Below, piece after piece: positions 46,566-57,004 of a DNA stretch of 64,000 nucleotides. Source of the DNA: Hyaloscypha bicolor E (lineage: Eukaryota > Ascomycota > Leotiomycetes > Helotiales > Hyaloscyphaceae); NCBI RefSeq assembly GCF_002865645.1, contig NW_020194512.1:903119-967118 (forward strand), read 5' to 3'. Below the pieces are notes generated by a model. It searched no databases, was not told the DNA's origin, and worked only from the letters and a program-made list of their open reading frames with translations. The position numbers and the translations under genes were made by a program. Every line of letters begins with the position of its first letter. Positions within the stretch are counted from its first letter, which is position 1.

Positions 46566-47614
46566 CGCGAAGTTGTTGTGTGTGGTGAGGGTTTTGGGTC
46601 GGTAGTGTCGAGTCTTTGGGTAATCTCCAGGGCGCAGCAAACAGAATGAAGTTCTCTGGAAGAACGAGGTTAGCGACTAAACAGGCGAGGCGGCTATGCC
46701 GAAAAGATGACGCAGGAGTGCTGGAGGGAATACGACGTACGGGAGGACTTATGTGGGATCGTGAAGATGCTGGTGTTGGGAAAGGTGAGGAGGGCCTTTG
46801 GGAGTCGACGAAGGTAGGTGCAGTTGTTTTGTGCTTCCAGGTCAGAGGAGTTGTGGTGAATCAGGAATGGGCAGCAACAGCGCGGGAAGGCACCAAATGG
46901 GCTTAGCGCGAGGATGACTGGACTTGACAAACTCAGACTCAAACTTCTGCGTGCTCAGCCTCACGTCTGCGGTGTTCGATTAAATTCTTTCCAAAATATA
47001 AATTTTCTTATCTTCCTTCGGCTGCTCAAATGTTCGCCATCTGACTCGAGACCCCTGGAGCCCTCGAGTTGCTGTCTTTCAGACAATCGGATCTGATGAC
47101 GTCTTCAGATCTCCGAACACGGCCGGCCATCTCCATTTTTTGGTAACCATAAATCCCGCGGGACGCCTCTCAGCCCCTTGCTCCAGGAGACATAAAGGTG
47201 AGGGAGGGCACACCGTGCCATGGATTTATCTGCAAATGATTTGGGAATAATGATAAATCTACTTCGAATATTTTACGTCGTTCGAATCTCCTCGATAGGA
47301 GAACGTTTCTTATTTGTTCGAGAATGGCCTCAGCCTCATATTTCAGTCGCCTGTATCGTTAGGAGTTGAAGGTTCCTAGATGAGTGAGGAGCAGGGTGGA
47401 GGTTTGACGCTTGGCAGCTGTCAACTCCCAACGGTTCAGGTCAAGTCACGAAGTCTCCGCCGTCCCAGGTTTCAGTTACCCAGAATGCCGCAAAATATCC
47501 CAGCTTTGACAATGAAATCAGATCTATCGTTTTCACGGCACGGGAATAAATTGAGGTGTATGGAGGACCTATTTACAATTGTTTTCCTATCCAAGTCACC
47601 AGGGCCGAGACCGT
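46566..47614. other. Intergenic, 1.05 kb
   Basis: It contains the UBC4 5' flank and the 3' flank of the glutaryl-CoA dehydrogenase. No gene is supported. Confidence 0.4.
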
Positions 47615-49000
47615 CTATACAAACGCCTGCAGACCCGTGATAGCTCTTCCGAGTATGAGACCTGCCTTTGTCAGCCTCACGTAACATTCCTCAAGGGGGC
47701 AGAGGTACTTACTGTGGATATCACTTTGCCCCTCGTAAGTCTGAGTCACGAACAGGTTTGCCACATGTCTGCCGATGCCGTACTCATCACTCACTGCATT
47801 TCCACCAAAGACTTCTTGCAGGACCCGTGAGTTGAAGAGGGCACGATCGCAGTTCTGTCTCTTGATCATGCTGATCATCTCTGGTGCAGCCTCGCCCTTG
47901 TCCTTTAGTCGTCCGACTTGAATTGCTGCCAGTGTGCCAAAGGCTGCATCTGTGGTGGCATCCGCAAGCTTCTTTTGTACCAGCTGGTACTTGGCAATGG
48001 GGTTGCCCTTGAACTGCTTTCTCTCCAAAGCGTAGGTTCTTGTTCTGGCGATGCAGTCCTCAAGAGCACCAATTGTTCCCCAAGCAATTCCATACCTGGC
48101 ACTATTCAGGCATGTGAATGGGCCTCTCAACCCCTCGACATCCGGGAACATATTGGCTTCTGGTACAGGACACTCATCGAGATGGATCATGCCGGTAAGG
48201 GAAGCTCGAAGTCCATTCTTGTTCTTGATGGGTGGCGTTTCCAGAGTACCAGGTGGACATTCTGACCTCTCCACCAAGAAACCCCTAATCTTGCCCGTCT
48301 CATGGTATTTCGCCCATACCAACAAAACATCCGCAATTGGCGAGTTTGTAATCCAAGTCTTTGCCCCAGAGAGCGAGAGGTATCCTTTCTTCGTAGGATG
48401 TGGCTTAGCCGTAGTCTCCATTGAACCAGGGTCACTCCCATGATTCGGCTCTGTCAACCCAAAAGCACCCAACAGCTTCCCCTTCCCCATCTTGGACAAG
48501 AACTTGTCCTTCTGCTCTTGTGTCCCAAACTCATCAATGCCTCCCATAACCAAGCTGGACTGAACAGACATGCCTGACCGGTATCCGCTGTCCACTCTTT
48601 CCACAGCCTTTGTGATCAATCCAGACGCAACGTTCGATACGCCCGCACAATCGTATCCCTGGATCGTAGAACCTAGCAATCCCAACTCGCCCATCTCCTC
48701 TAGAATCTTCTTGTCATAATGCTCATCCCGGTACGCCTCTGCAAAACGTCCCGTCAGCCAGCCTTCCCCATTCCAGAGGCAGAACTTACGAAGAACTCGT
48801 GGTAACATGCGCTCCTGGCAATACGCCTCCGCCGTCTCTGAAATAGCCAATTCCTCCTCCGTTAACAGACTTCGTGCATTCAATGGGTCCTCCCAGTTGA
48901 ATGGTTGCGGGGTAGCGTGGGCTGCATATCCTCTGACTGCTGCAGGACGAGCGGCACAGCTCAATTGCTTTGCAGACAGACGGAGTATGGGTCTGTACAT
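47615..49000 (-). CDS. Glutaryl-CoA dehydrogenase, mitochondrial
   Basis: Model complement(47615-47661, 47713-48738, 48790-49000), 427 aa. It is an FAD acyl-CoA dehydrogenase converting glutaryl-CoA to crotonyl-CoA and CO2 in lysine/tryptophan breakdown. The N-terminal 30 residues are Arg/Ala-rich without acids, a mitochondrial presequence. Motifs: FNWEDPLNARSLLTEEE (family start), GAFGLTEPNHGSDPGSM, GAKTWITNSPIADV, RRSL-type ARYGIAWG, and catalytic-base TYEGQSDIHS followed by LILGRAITGLQAF. Both introns are 51 nt, in frame and without stops, so an unspliced reading adds 34 spurious residues (including CLWNGEGWLTGRF and CPLEECYVRLTK); the family alignment and clean GTAAGT/CAG signals support removal. 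Confidence 0.95.
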   Translation of the reverse strand: MYRPILRLSAKQLSCAARPAAVRGYAAHATPQPFNWEDPLNARSLLTEEELAISETAEAYCQERMLPRVLRKFCLWNGEGWLTGRFAEAYRDEHYDKKILEEMGELGLLGSTIQGYDCAGVSNVASGLITKAVERVDSGYRSGMSVQSSLVMGGIDEFGTQEQKDKFLSKMGKGKLLGAFGLTEPNHGSDPGSMETTAKPHPTKKGYLSLSGAKTWITNSPIADVLLVWAKYHETGKIRGFLVERSECPPGTLETPPIKNKNGLRASLTGMIHLDECPVPEANMFPDVEGLRGPFTCLNSARYGIAWGTIGALEDCIARTRTYALERKQFKGNPIAKYQLVQKKLADATTDAAFGTLAAIQVGRLKDKGEAAPEMISMIKRQNCDRALFNSRVLQEVFGGNAVSDEYGIGRHVANLFVTQTYEGQSDIHSKYLCPLEECYVRLTKAGLILGRAITGLQAFV

Positions 49001-49427
49001 CTTGTAGAGATGGAAAATGCCAATTGAAAAGAAACTATGGTCGAGCTGCCAAATGTCAAGCCATTCTTATAAGTTGGAGAGGTTGACTCTAGTCGACGCT
49101 AATCGGCAATTCCCCCAAGTATGTAAATTGTCGCCGAGACCTCCTACCTCGGGTCAGGAAGAGCGTGTTATGATTGGTAGTTGAAGACATTTTGGAGCGG
49201 AGTTGTAAAGGAATTCCAGCAATGATGAAGTTATAAATTTGTACTGAATCCTAAATGCAGGTGAAGAAGCTCTTGCTGGGAAAAAGAGTGAAGCGTGGGT
49301 TTCGCCTCCACGGTTGCACTCAACGTGGTCTCGCGAAGCAAGCGCGCTTGATCGCGTCACTCTCATTTGAACTTCCATCCCGCTTCATCAAAATCCACAA
49401 CAAGACAGAGCGACAACCACCGCCAAG
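49001..49427. other. Divergent promoter region
   Basis: 427 bp between the glutaryl-CoA dehydrogenase (-) and FEN1 (+) starts. No gene; it probably holds both promoters. Two GCGCG/TCGCG-type motifs occur near 49335-49357, as in MluI-box-like replication promoters, but this is only suggestive. Confidence 0.35.
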
Positions 49428-50757
49428 ATGGGTATCAAGCAGCTCTTCCAAATCATCAAGGATGAATGTCCCGATGCTTACAAGGAGGGAGAAATCAAGA
49501 ATCAGTTCGGCAGAAAGGTAGCCATTGTAAGTTCACCGGCGCATCCAAAGCACCACCATCAACTGACTCTGATATCCAGGATGCGTAAGAAAAAGAAGCC
49601 CGACTCTTCCCTACGGCATACTGATAACCTCCAGCTCTATGAGCATCTACAGCTTCCTCATTGCCGTCCGATCCGGTGGAGAAATGCTCACAAACGAAGA
49701 CGGCGAAACAACCTCCCATCTGATGGGCATGTTCTATCGCACCCTCCGCATCGTCGACAATGGCATCAAGCCCGTCTACGTCTTCGACGGCGCCCCCCCA
49801 AAACTGAAATCCGGCGAACTTGCCAAGCGATTCCAACGCAAGGCCACAGCTACAGAAGGATTGGAGGAGGCGAAGGAGACTGGTACTGCTGAGGACGTTG
49901 AGAAATTCTCGCGACGAACAGTCAGGGTTACGAGGGAGCATAATGCAGAGTGTCAACGATTGTTGAAGCTTATGGGCGTCCCGTTTATCATTGCTCCGAC
50001 GGAAGCTGAGGCGCAATGTGCGGTTTTGGCTAAAGCTGGAAAGGTTTATGCAGCGGCCAGTGAGGATATGGATACCTTGTGCTTCGACTCTCCCGTATTG
50101 CTTCGCCATCTTACATTCAGCGAGCAACGCAAGGAGCCCATCCAAGAAATCTTCACCGAGAAGGTCCTGTCCGGCCTGAACATGGACCGCAAGCAGGTAG
50201 GTCCCCTCTCCTTTCCCTCTTCCAAGCTAATATTTTAGTTCGTCGACCTCTGCATCCTCTTAGGCTGTGACTACCTCGACCCTGTCCCTAAAGTCGGCCC
50301 CCACACCGCCCTAAAGCTAATCCGCGAATACGGCACTCTCGAGAAGTTCGTCGAAGCCGTCGAAGCAGGAAAAACTAAGTTCCAAATCCCAGAAGATTGG
50401 CCTTACGTCGACGCTCGCGAACTCTTCTTCAACCCCGACGTCCGTCCCGCCGATCATGCAGACTGTGATTTCAAATGGGAAGCTCCCGACGTTGATGGAC
50501 TTGTCCAGTTTCTTGTCACGGAGAAGGGATTCAGCGAGGACAGGGTTCGAAGCGGTGCTGCTAGATTGCAGAAGAACTTGAAATCCTCTCAACAGGCCAG
50601 ATTGGAGGGATTCTTCAAGCCTGTTCCCAAGACGGAAGAGGAGATCAAGAATCTGAAGCGCAAGAATGAGGAGAAGAACGAGCAGAAGAAGAAGAAGGCT
50701 AAGGAGGAGAAAAAAGAGAAGCAGAAGGCTAAGGCCAAGCCGAGAGGCACTGCTTGA
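49428..50757 (+). CDS. FEN1: Flap endonuclease 1 (Rad27/FEN1)
   Basis: Model join(49428-49526, 49580-49584, 49635-50196, 50239-50757), 394 aa, the family length. The nuclease removes 5' flaps in Okazaki-fragment maturation and long-patch base excision repair. Seen: N-domain [17 protein letters not shown] with [10 protein letters not shown]; metal ligands in VAIDAS (first Asp), [19 protein letters not shown] and [10 protein letters not shown]-domain [20 protein letters not shown] box QARLEGFF; and a Lys-rich tail for nuclear import. The invariant VAI-DAS-MSIYSF needs a 5-nt exon, GATGC at 49580-49584, between introns of 53 and 50 nt; skipping it breaks the frame. The last intron is 42 nt. Confidence 0.96.
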
Positions 50758-51173
50758 TTGTCTGAGGATGAAGTGTATTTTATTGCATTTGGGGACGGAG
50801 CATATGGCTGGCATGGAGTTCATGGGCGTCTGAGATGGAAACGGTGCTAGGAAGACGAAATACTTGCTTAATGCGTTGCTTTACTTATGAGAACAAGAAT
50901 CAAAACGATTTCCTCAATGTCTTGATCTACTCATGAATTCAAGATCAAGAAACCATTTCTTTTCAATGTCCATATTCTCTTTGCCTTCTTTTGTATGCTC
51001 TCAAAACAGGCTTTGCTCCAAGAGAAGTGAGCAACTTTAGGTTAGAGGGGCGTGTCTTATTGCACTTTAGCTTCACTCAGTATATGGTGCGGATATGGAG
51101 TTCAGGGGCATCTGAGATAGAGCCGGACGGAGGGTAAGACTCGACTTCTTTGAGTATCAACCCATCCTACAGT

Positions 51174-52575
51174 GTCCAACAGCGCTTGGGACATTCTACT
51201 AAGTAATGTTCAACGGCTGCTGGAACATCCCACTCGCGAGAACACCTGCAAGAAGTATGCCCAGTCCGGTATCTTAGGACAAGGTGTCACAAATGTTCGA
51301 GGTATTGATCCCTCAACTAAGTGGGGTAATGTCCAACAGCTCTTGGGGTATTCTACGCGCAATTTCCAACAGCTATAACATCCCCCCCACCAAAGGAAAT
51401 ACATACGATACGACGTTCCAGTTGCGAGCTTGAATTGAATTTCGAGTCAGGATCGTATAGTTAATTCTTCCATATCCCGTGGAACACTTGGATTGAATGC
51501 TCAAGAAGTCGAAAGGATGTTCTAAACAGGAAATGAAGGGTATCAGGACAGAATATGTGGTTCCTTTGATGAATTTCTTCACTCCCGAATTCAAGATCAA
51601 TTTGATTTCTAGACTGATTTTCATTGTCCCCAGTCGAAGGTGGGCGATTATCTGGACTGAAGAGCATAGGACTGAATAAAACCAGGGATTCAGAGCTTTC
51701 TGTCGCATCAGTTTCATCTCAATTCAAGAAGTAGACTTTAAGGAGCGCTGTGGAATTGATCTACCGGTTTCGTCGGAAGCTCGACCGGACCCTGATCCGA
51801 TGCAAACCTTGTCCCACCCTTTCGTCCCATATCCTTATGCTGAAACTGGTTTTAGAGATTCACAGCTTTTCGTCGCATCAAGAATTACAAAGTTTCATCT
51901 CAATTCAAGAAGCAGATTTTAAGGAACGCTGTGGAATTGATCTACCGGTTTCGTCGGAAGCTCGACCGGACCCCGATCCGATGCAAACCTTGTCCCACTC
52001 TCTTTCGTCGCATATCTTTATGCTGAAACAACAGAAGAGAAACGCCAAGTGCCGACCAGATCAATTAAGACCAACCACAAGACAGTGCCTAGATACATTG
52101 GGTGAAAAGGAAAGGAGAAAACAAGAGAACTGTAACGCCATTCATGCAAGGAAAGTAGTTACATGTAGCAGTCTTGAGGGAGGAAGACACACAAAATTTG
52201 AGAATAAAGGAGGTGATTGTTCCGTATTGTGAGACATTTAGGTTGCATGTTCAAGAAGTCGAAAGGACTAGGAAAGCATTATCCCCAGTCGAAAGCGGAC
52301 GATAACATGGACTTATAAACATAGGATTCAAAATAAACTAGACTATGTGAGCTTTTCGTCGCGTTAAGGATTACGAGATTTTATTTTAAGTTGCGACGAA
52401 AAATTCAAGGAATGCTTTTATTATGCTGGGGAAAAACGGACGAAAACCGCCAAGTATCGAGCCGACCAATTAAGGCCAGCCGCACAACAATGCCTAGATA
52501 CATTGGATGGAAAGAAAAGGAAAACAAGAGGAGAATAACGTCACGCGAGGAAAATAATTACATTCTGCAGTCTGG
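51174..52575. repeat. Diverged tandem duplications in non-coding DNA
   Basis: About 95-130 bp at 51712-51845 recur at 51890-52027 (shared GAATTGATCTACCGGTTTCG and surrounding sequence). A longer segment at about 51850-52175 recurs, more diverged, at about 52250-52575, ending just downstream of the next gene's stop (shared TGCCTAGATACATTGG). Near 51174 and 51327 a roughly 30-bp motif GTCCAACAGC.CTTGGG..ATTCTAC also occurs twice. No coding frame spans the copies. Confidence 0.75.
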
Positions 52576-52691
52576 CACCTTCTGCTTTGGTACATCTGAG
52601 CCAGCTGCTACACCTCGGGACAACTCGCTGGTAGGAGCAAGACGAGTCAACACGAAAACTTCCCGTCCTCCCATACGTTGGACATACTGTT

Positions 52692-54439
52692 TCACTCGTC
52701 AGCCTTGAAATGGTAAGGAAAAGAAAGGGAAAGGAGGGAGGGAAGACATACCTCGCGGTAGAAATCGGTGAACATGTCGAGCCTTTCCTCGAGCTCTGAC
52801 AGGTCAACCTGTTAAACTAGTGAGCATTCCTTCCTAAAATCCTTCTCGAGTTGAAGGATAAAACCCTCTACCTCGTGGAAGCCAGCTGGAGCTTGAGGAG
52901 GAACTTCACCTCTCGCGAGGCTTCGTCGTCTGATATCCTTGTACTCCCATGCATCCCGCTCAACCGGCGTCAAGGTATGATCCAGGATTTGCAGAAAACC
53001 TCCCCGGTGATCAGGCGAGGTTAGGGGGTTATCAGGCTGAGTTGGAAGGAAGGGAGACTCCTGAAGTTGTTCGGCGTTTGGAATTCGGCTGGGTCCGTTG
53101 ATCATATACTGAATAGCCTCGGGGTCGAGTGGCATGGAGCGTCTGTGGATTGGCTGGCGTGGGGCAAAGCGAGAGTCCACACGATCGGGTCCATCGCAAT
53201 CGACGTAGACATAAGGGTGAGTGCCGCTGATGACGTCGCCGTGGTAGCTCTTGGGGCGGGTCTCAACTGGGTCTGCTTGAAGTCGATTGCCAGCTTGAGA
53301 ACGCTCGGCCGGGTGGAGACGATCAGCAGATTCAGGCTGGTGATGATGGTCAACAACTTGGAAGCGCTTGAAAGGTTGGCCGTGCTGGACAGGTTGACCG
53401 TGCTGGATAGGTTGACCGTGCTGGATAGGTTGACCGTGCTGGATAGGTTGACCGCGTTGAGCAGGTTGGCCACGTTGAGCAGGTTGACCACGTTGAGCGC
53501 CCGATGCGGTTGCATGGATGAGAGGGATACCATTGGAGCGAATTCTGGCAAACTCCCCCTTTTGGTTTTCCAAAACATCAGAGACAGTCGTCAATTGGTA
53601 AGGTGTCTTCGGCTCGACAGTCGGGGCGGTCTTGGCGGCTCTGTTTTTCTGTTAGTTAGGAGAAGACTGGAAAGATCGAACAGAGGAGCAGAGAGAGACT
53701 TACTCATTTTCATCCTTCTTCTTGGCCTGCTTAGCAGCTCTGCGGGAAAACATTGTTAGCTGTGATGCTTTGACTTCAATGATGTAATGATTGTGCAATG
53801 TATGCAGAGCGAAAAAAAAATCCGTGGATCGGGAGAATGAAAAGGCGAAGCGAAAAAGGAAAAGAAAGAACCTACAATGGTGCAGCGAGTTCGACGCCGT
53901 TCTCGGCCTTGAGATTTCCATTCACTCCCTCCTTCGTCGCCTTCTCCTCAGCTTTGGTCGTCTCCTTCTCGATCTTTGCCTTTTGCTTCTCGGTTTTGGC
54001 CTTCTCCTTCTTTGCCTGCTTTGCTTGTGCGCGAGCCGCCCTGGAAGCATGCCAGTCAGCCGATGAGAGTTCGTTTGAATGTAGTAGATAGATTAAACCC
54101 GAGGATAACTTACTTGATGGACTTCTTCTCAGCCTTGGCTTTCTCCTTCTTGGCTTGCTTTGCCTGTGCGTGGGCAGCCCTGGAAAGATGCAGGTCAGCC
54201 CACTGGACGTCGTTGAATGTAGAAGAGCAATGAAACACGAGGATAACTTACTTGGCGGACTCCTTCTCAACACGTTCCCTCTGGGTACGAAGTCTCTCCT
54301 CAGATATCTCGGCTTTGTAAGCTTCGCGGTCGACCTGTTCGTTCGGAACAGGCTCTCCGAAGAAGTTGTAGACGGCCTTCTTCACGGTGTGTGCAATGTT
54401 CTTCTTGACGTAATCATTGCGGATTTCAGTCTCGGCCAT
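52692..54439 (-). CDS. Unknown Ala/Lys-rich protein with duplicated exons and a Gln-Gly-Pro repeat
   Basis: Model complement(52692-52703, 52752-52808, 52872-53640, 53704-53739, 53876-54040, 54114-54179, 54252-54439), 430 aa, seven exons. N-terminus: MAETEIRNDYVKKNIAHTVK with KKAVYNFFGEPVPNEQ. Exons 2 and 3 both start AA(H/R)AQAKQAKKEKAK; exons 4 and 5 also start AAK. These are charged helices, likely coiled coil. Exon 5 holds seven 6-residue repeats (QRGQPA / QHGQPI), then FLPTQPDNPLTSPDHRGGFLQILDHTLTPVERDAWEYKDIRRR split by no known domain. The last exons give VDLSELEERLDMFTDFYREADE, the final exon having only 12 nt. All introns are GT-AG and all are phase 2 or 0. Function unknown. Confidence 0.75.
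53374..53499. repeat. Coding minisatellite, 7 x 18 bp
   Basis: Units of the form GGTTG(A/G)CC(G/A)(T/C)G(C/T)TG(G/A)(A/G)(T/C)A on the plus strand, encoding six-residue repeats on the minus strand. Length is a multiple of three, so copy changes keep the frame. Three adjacent units are nearly identical, a sign of recent expansion. Confidence 0.9.
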
Positions 54440-55983
54440 ATCCTCCTTCGTTCGAATTGACGAAGGATGGATAAGGAAGGACATGTTGTCTTTAGCTCCG
54501 GAATACCGGTTTGATGTTGTTGCGATGTGGTCGGTGCGTCAGTGGTTGTGGTGTGAAGTAGACCCGGTGCTCGGTGGAAGAAAGAGCGACATTTATGTGT
54601 GATTTTAGCTCCGGAAGGTTCTTGCAGTCTGCTCTCGCTAAGCTGAAATCATAAGGCTAGTTTGGGGAGGGGGTGCTTAGACTCGGAATTTAGTCACGGA
54701 AGTGTGGTGGTGAATGTCAACAAGCTGCCCCTTTTTTAAGCGAGATTCACCAAAATTCTCGATGGGCTCACTTTTGCAAATCGCCTTCCATCAGGGATGT
54801 CACATGATGGTTTTGGGAAAGCAACAAAGAAACATACTTGCAGCGGCTAGGAAAATTGGCAGCTGTGTTTAATTTTCGAGGCCAAAGCCGGTCATTGATT
54901 CGGAGTTTATGCGTCGGGAGGGAGTTATATATTATAATTTTCGAAACATTTAGAGAAAGTAGTACACTTTGGATGTATAGTAATCCATGTTCAAATGCAG
55001 AGAAGAAGTTCTTGAAATGTCCAACTTGACCTTGGATATTGAAAATGAGTGCCGGGCCTTGGTTGTTCCCTGGTGAGTCCACCAGGGGACAGCCCCGAAT
55101 CTATCCGTTCCATTTTTACGATTTGAGGATGGCATCCCAAGAACTAATGCAGATTGGGTGCTCACAGGGAGATATTTAACGGAGGGTAAACCTGATAGTG
55201 TTCTTCGATGTAGGTAGTTCGACATCATTGGCAACTTTTACCACACTTCAACGTGAAGGGAACGTGTGGATCAATGTGCAGGAAAGCTGTGTTCACGATG
55301 TGGAGAGATACCCTGGAGTCAAAGAGTAAGGCAATATGGAACTCTAGGTTTTGTTTAGGATAGGATGGCAAGCCTGAGAGGGCGGAGGACCAGGCCATAT
55401 CCAATGGAGATTGATGACCGTGCCAGATTATTTCTCTGGCGGTTCCCAGCGAATTAGACGGGGAATTCCAAGATTGAGCTGGACAGAGGCCTGTGGAGTG
55501 CGGAATTTCGGAGCACGCTCGAGGATCAGAGCGACCCAATATTGGATAGATCGAACAAGTGTCTCGGCACGAGTCCACGATTAGATTCATCACAGAAGTG
55601 CTCAAGATTAAGGGATGTTCCATTCCTGTGCAGCAAACGGTAGCATAAAGATATGCAAATCGCCCTCTTTCTTCTGCACCACATCACATCTCTTCGTATC
55701 TAATTCTTGGTCTTGTGCTTGGTTTTATCGCGAAGGTAACACATCACTTCCTGATTCCTTTCGATAAGCTCATGATAGTCTGCAACTCCCCAGTCTGGTT
55801 AGCAGTTTTCTCCTGCTTTAGGATTGCTCGGTCAAAAAGCGTTCGTTGGCTAGAGGTAAGAAATCTCTCGTGCGTGGTTGCGCCGATATCGCGCTTCTCC
55901 AGTCCTCAACTCCCCTTCCACCATAACCCGCACACAGAATGAGTCTTCAGCCAATCAGTATGTTCCCCACCGCGGATACGCAA
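54440..55983. other. Intergenic, 1.5 kb
   Basis: No gene recognised. It contains the promoter side of the 430-aa protein gene. Open frames at 55.2-55.6 kb have no domain. Confidence 0.4.
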
Positions 55984-56155
55984 CATGTCTCACATCTCCG
56001 CCATTGAAAAAGCGATGAAAATGACAGCAAGGCAGCCCGCGTACGAGATTGAGTGGGTGGTTGAAGATATCAAGAGAACCGCGAATTCGAGGCGAAGGCG
56101 ACGACGGATTCGAATTTCTTGTAGGATGGAAAGATGGGACAACTAAATGAAGGGA
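55984..56155 (+). pseudogene. Chromodomain fragment
   Basis: From an ATG at 55984 the frame reads AIEKAMKMTARQPAYEIEWVVEDIK; after an out-of-frame step near 56085 another frame reads GEGDDGFEFLVGWKDGTTK followed by TGA. Together these resemble the E.(I/V)VEDI...(Y/F)LV.W.G chromodomain core, with the Trp position of a usual TK-W replaced by TGA. It may be a relic of a chromovirus integrase or of a small chromodomain gene. The assignment rests on a short motif. Confidence 0.35.
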
Positions 56156-57004
56156 TACATAAATAGCTGCCGACGTCACGAGACCCTGAAGAAGTCGAAG
56201 CTTTCCGCAATAGTTTGCTCGAGAAGCCATCACCAGTGTCTCGGTTCCTCGAAGGATTTCCCCGAACTCGACAGTTATTTACTTGATTCTGAGATACGAT
56301 GGTTTCGTGTGGATATCAAGTGGATCAAAACTCTTGGAAGGATTTGACGACTGCAAGGCGTGGAGACCCCTGCCACCGGGTATGAAGTCAAGATCGAAGA
56401 ATAGACGGGGTTCAAATGCCACTGTTGCTGTTTACTTGCCTTTGCTGATAAAGACTCCGTGCTACTTCCTCCACTACCATCCCTGCAATGTAAGACGAGA
56501 TGAACTTGCTACTCGAAACTAGACTTCAATGTTCCGTAAGATCGAGCGTTCAGATCTAGTGTTCCAGAGACAGGCGATTGGCCCGAAGAAGAAATAGAGA
56601 CGTGCAATTTCGCTGCCAGAATCCAACTTTTAGCCTCCATCTCTCCTCCCAATAACCCACCTTCGAGGTCGAATGTGAACTCATCTAATAATCTACAAGG
56701 AAACGTTCAAGGAAACGCGAAGGTTTAGGACATTTTGAGCAAGGCATTTCAAACGTCGTGCACGGGTCCGGCATAGAGAATTCAACTTCGATTTGCAAAA
56801 GGATTTGGGAATGGGATCCAGGAGGAAAGTGAGTGGAATCTTTCTGCATTTATTGTGTATCTATCTATCTTTTCAAGAACTCCGCCATCCAAAGATGCCT
56901 CGGTTCCATTCCCATCCCATAGAAAGGAAATCATTATTTATTGTAGTTGCCCCTCTCCAAATCGGTCCCACTTCAATGATCCCACACGCATATGCCTCGG
57001 CCAC
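56156..57004. other. Intergenic, 0.85 kb
   Basis: It lies between the chromodomain fragment and the 3' end of the 870-aa protein gene. No gene is supported. Confidence 0.4.

Noticed and set aside
53374..53499. 18-bp repeats as a CRISPR array
   Set aside because: The units are contiguous without spacers and lie in a coding exon of a eukaryotic gene.
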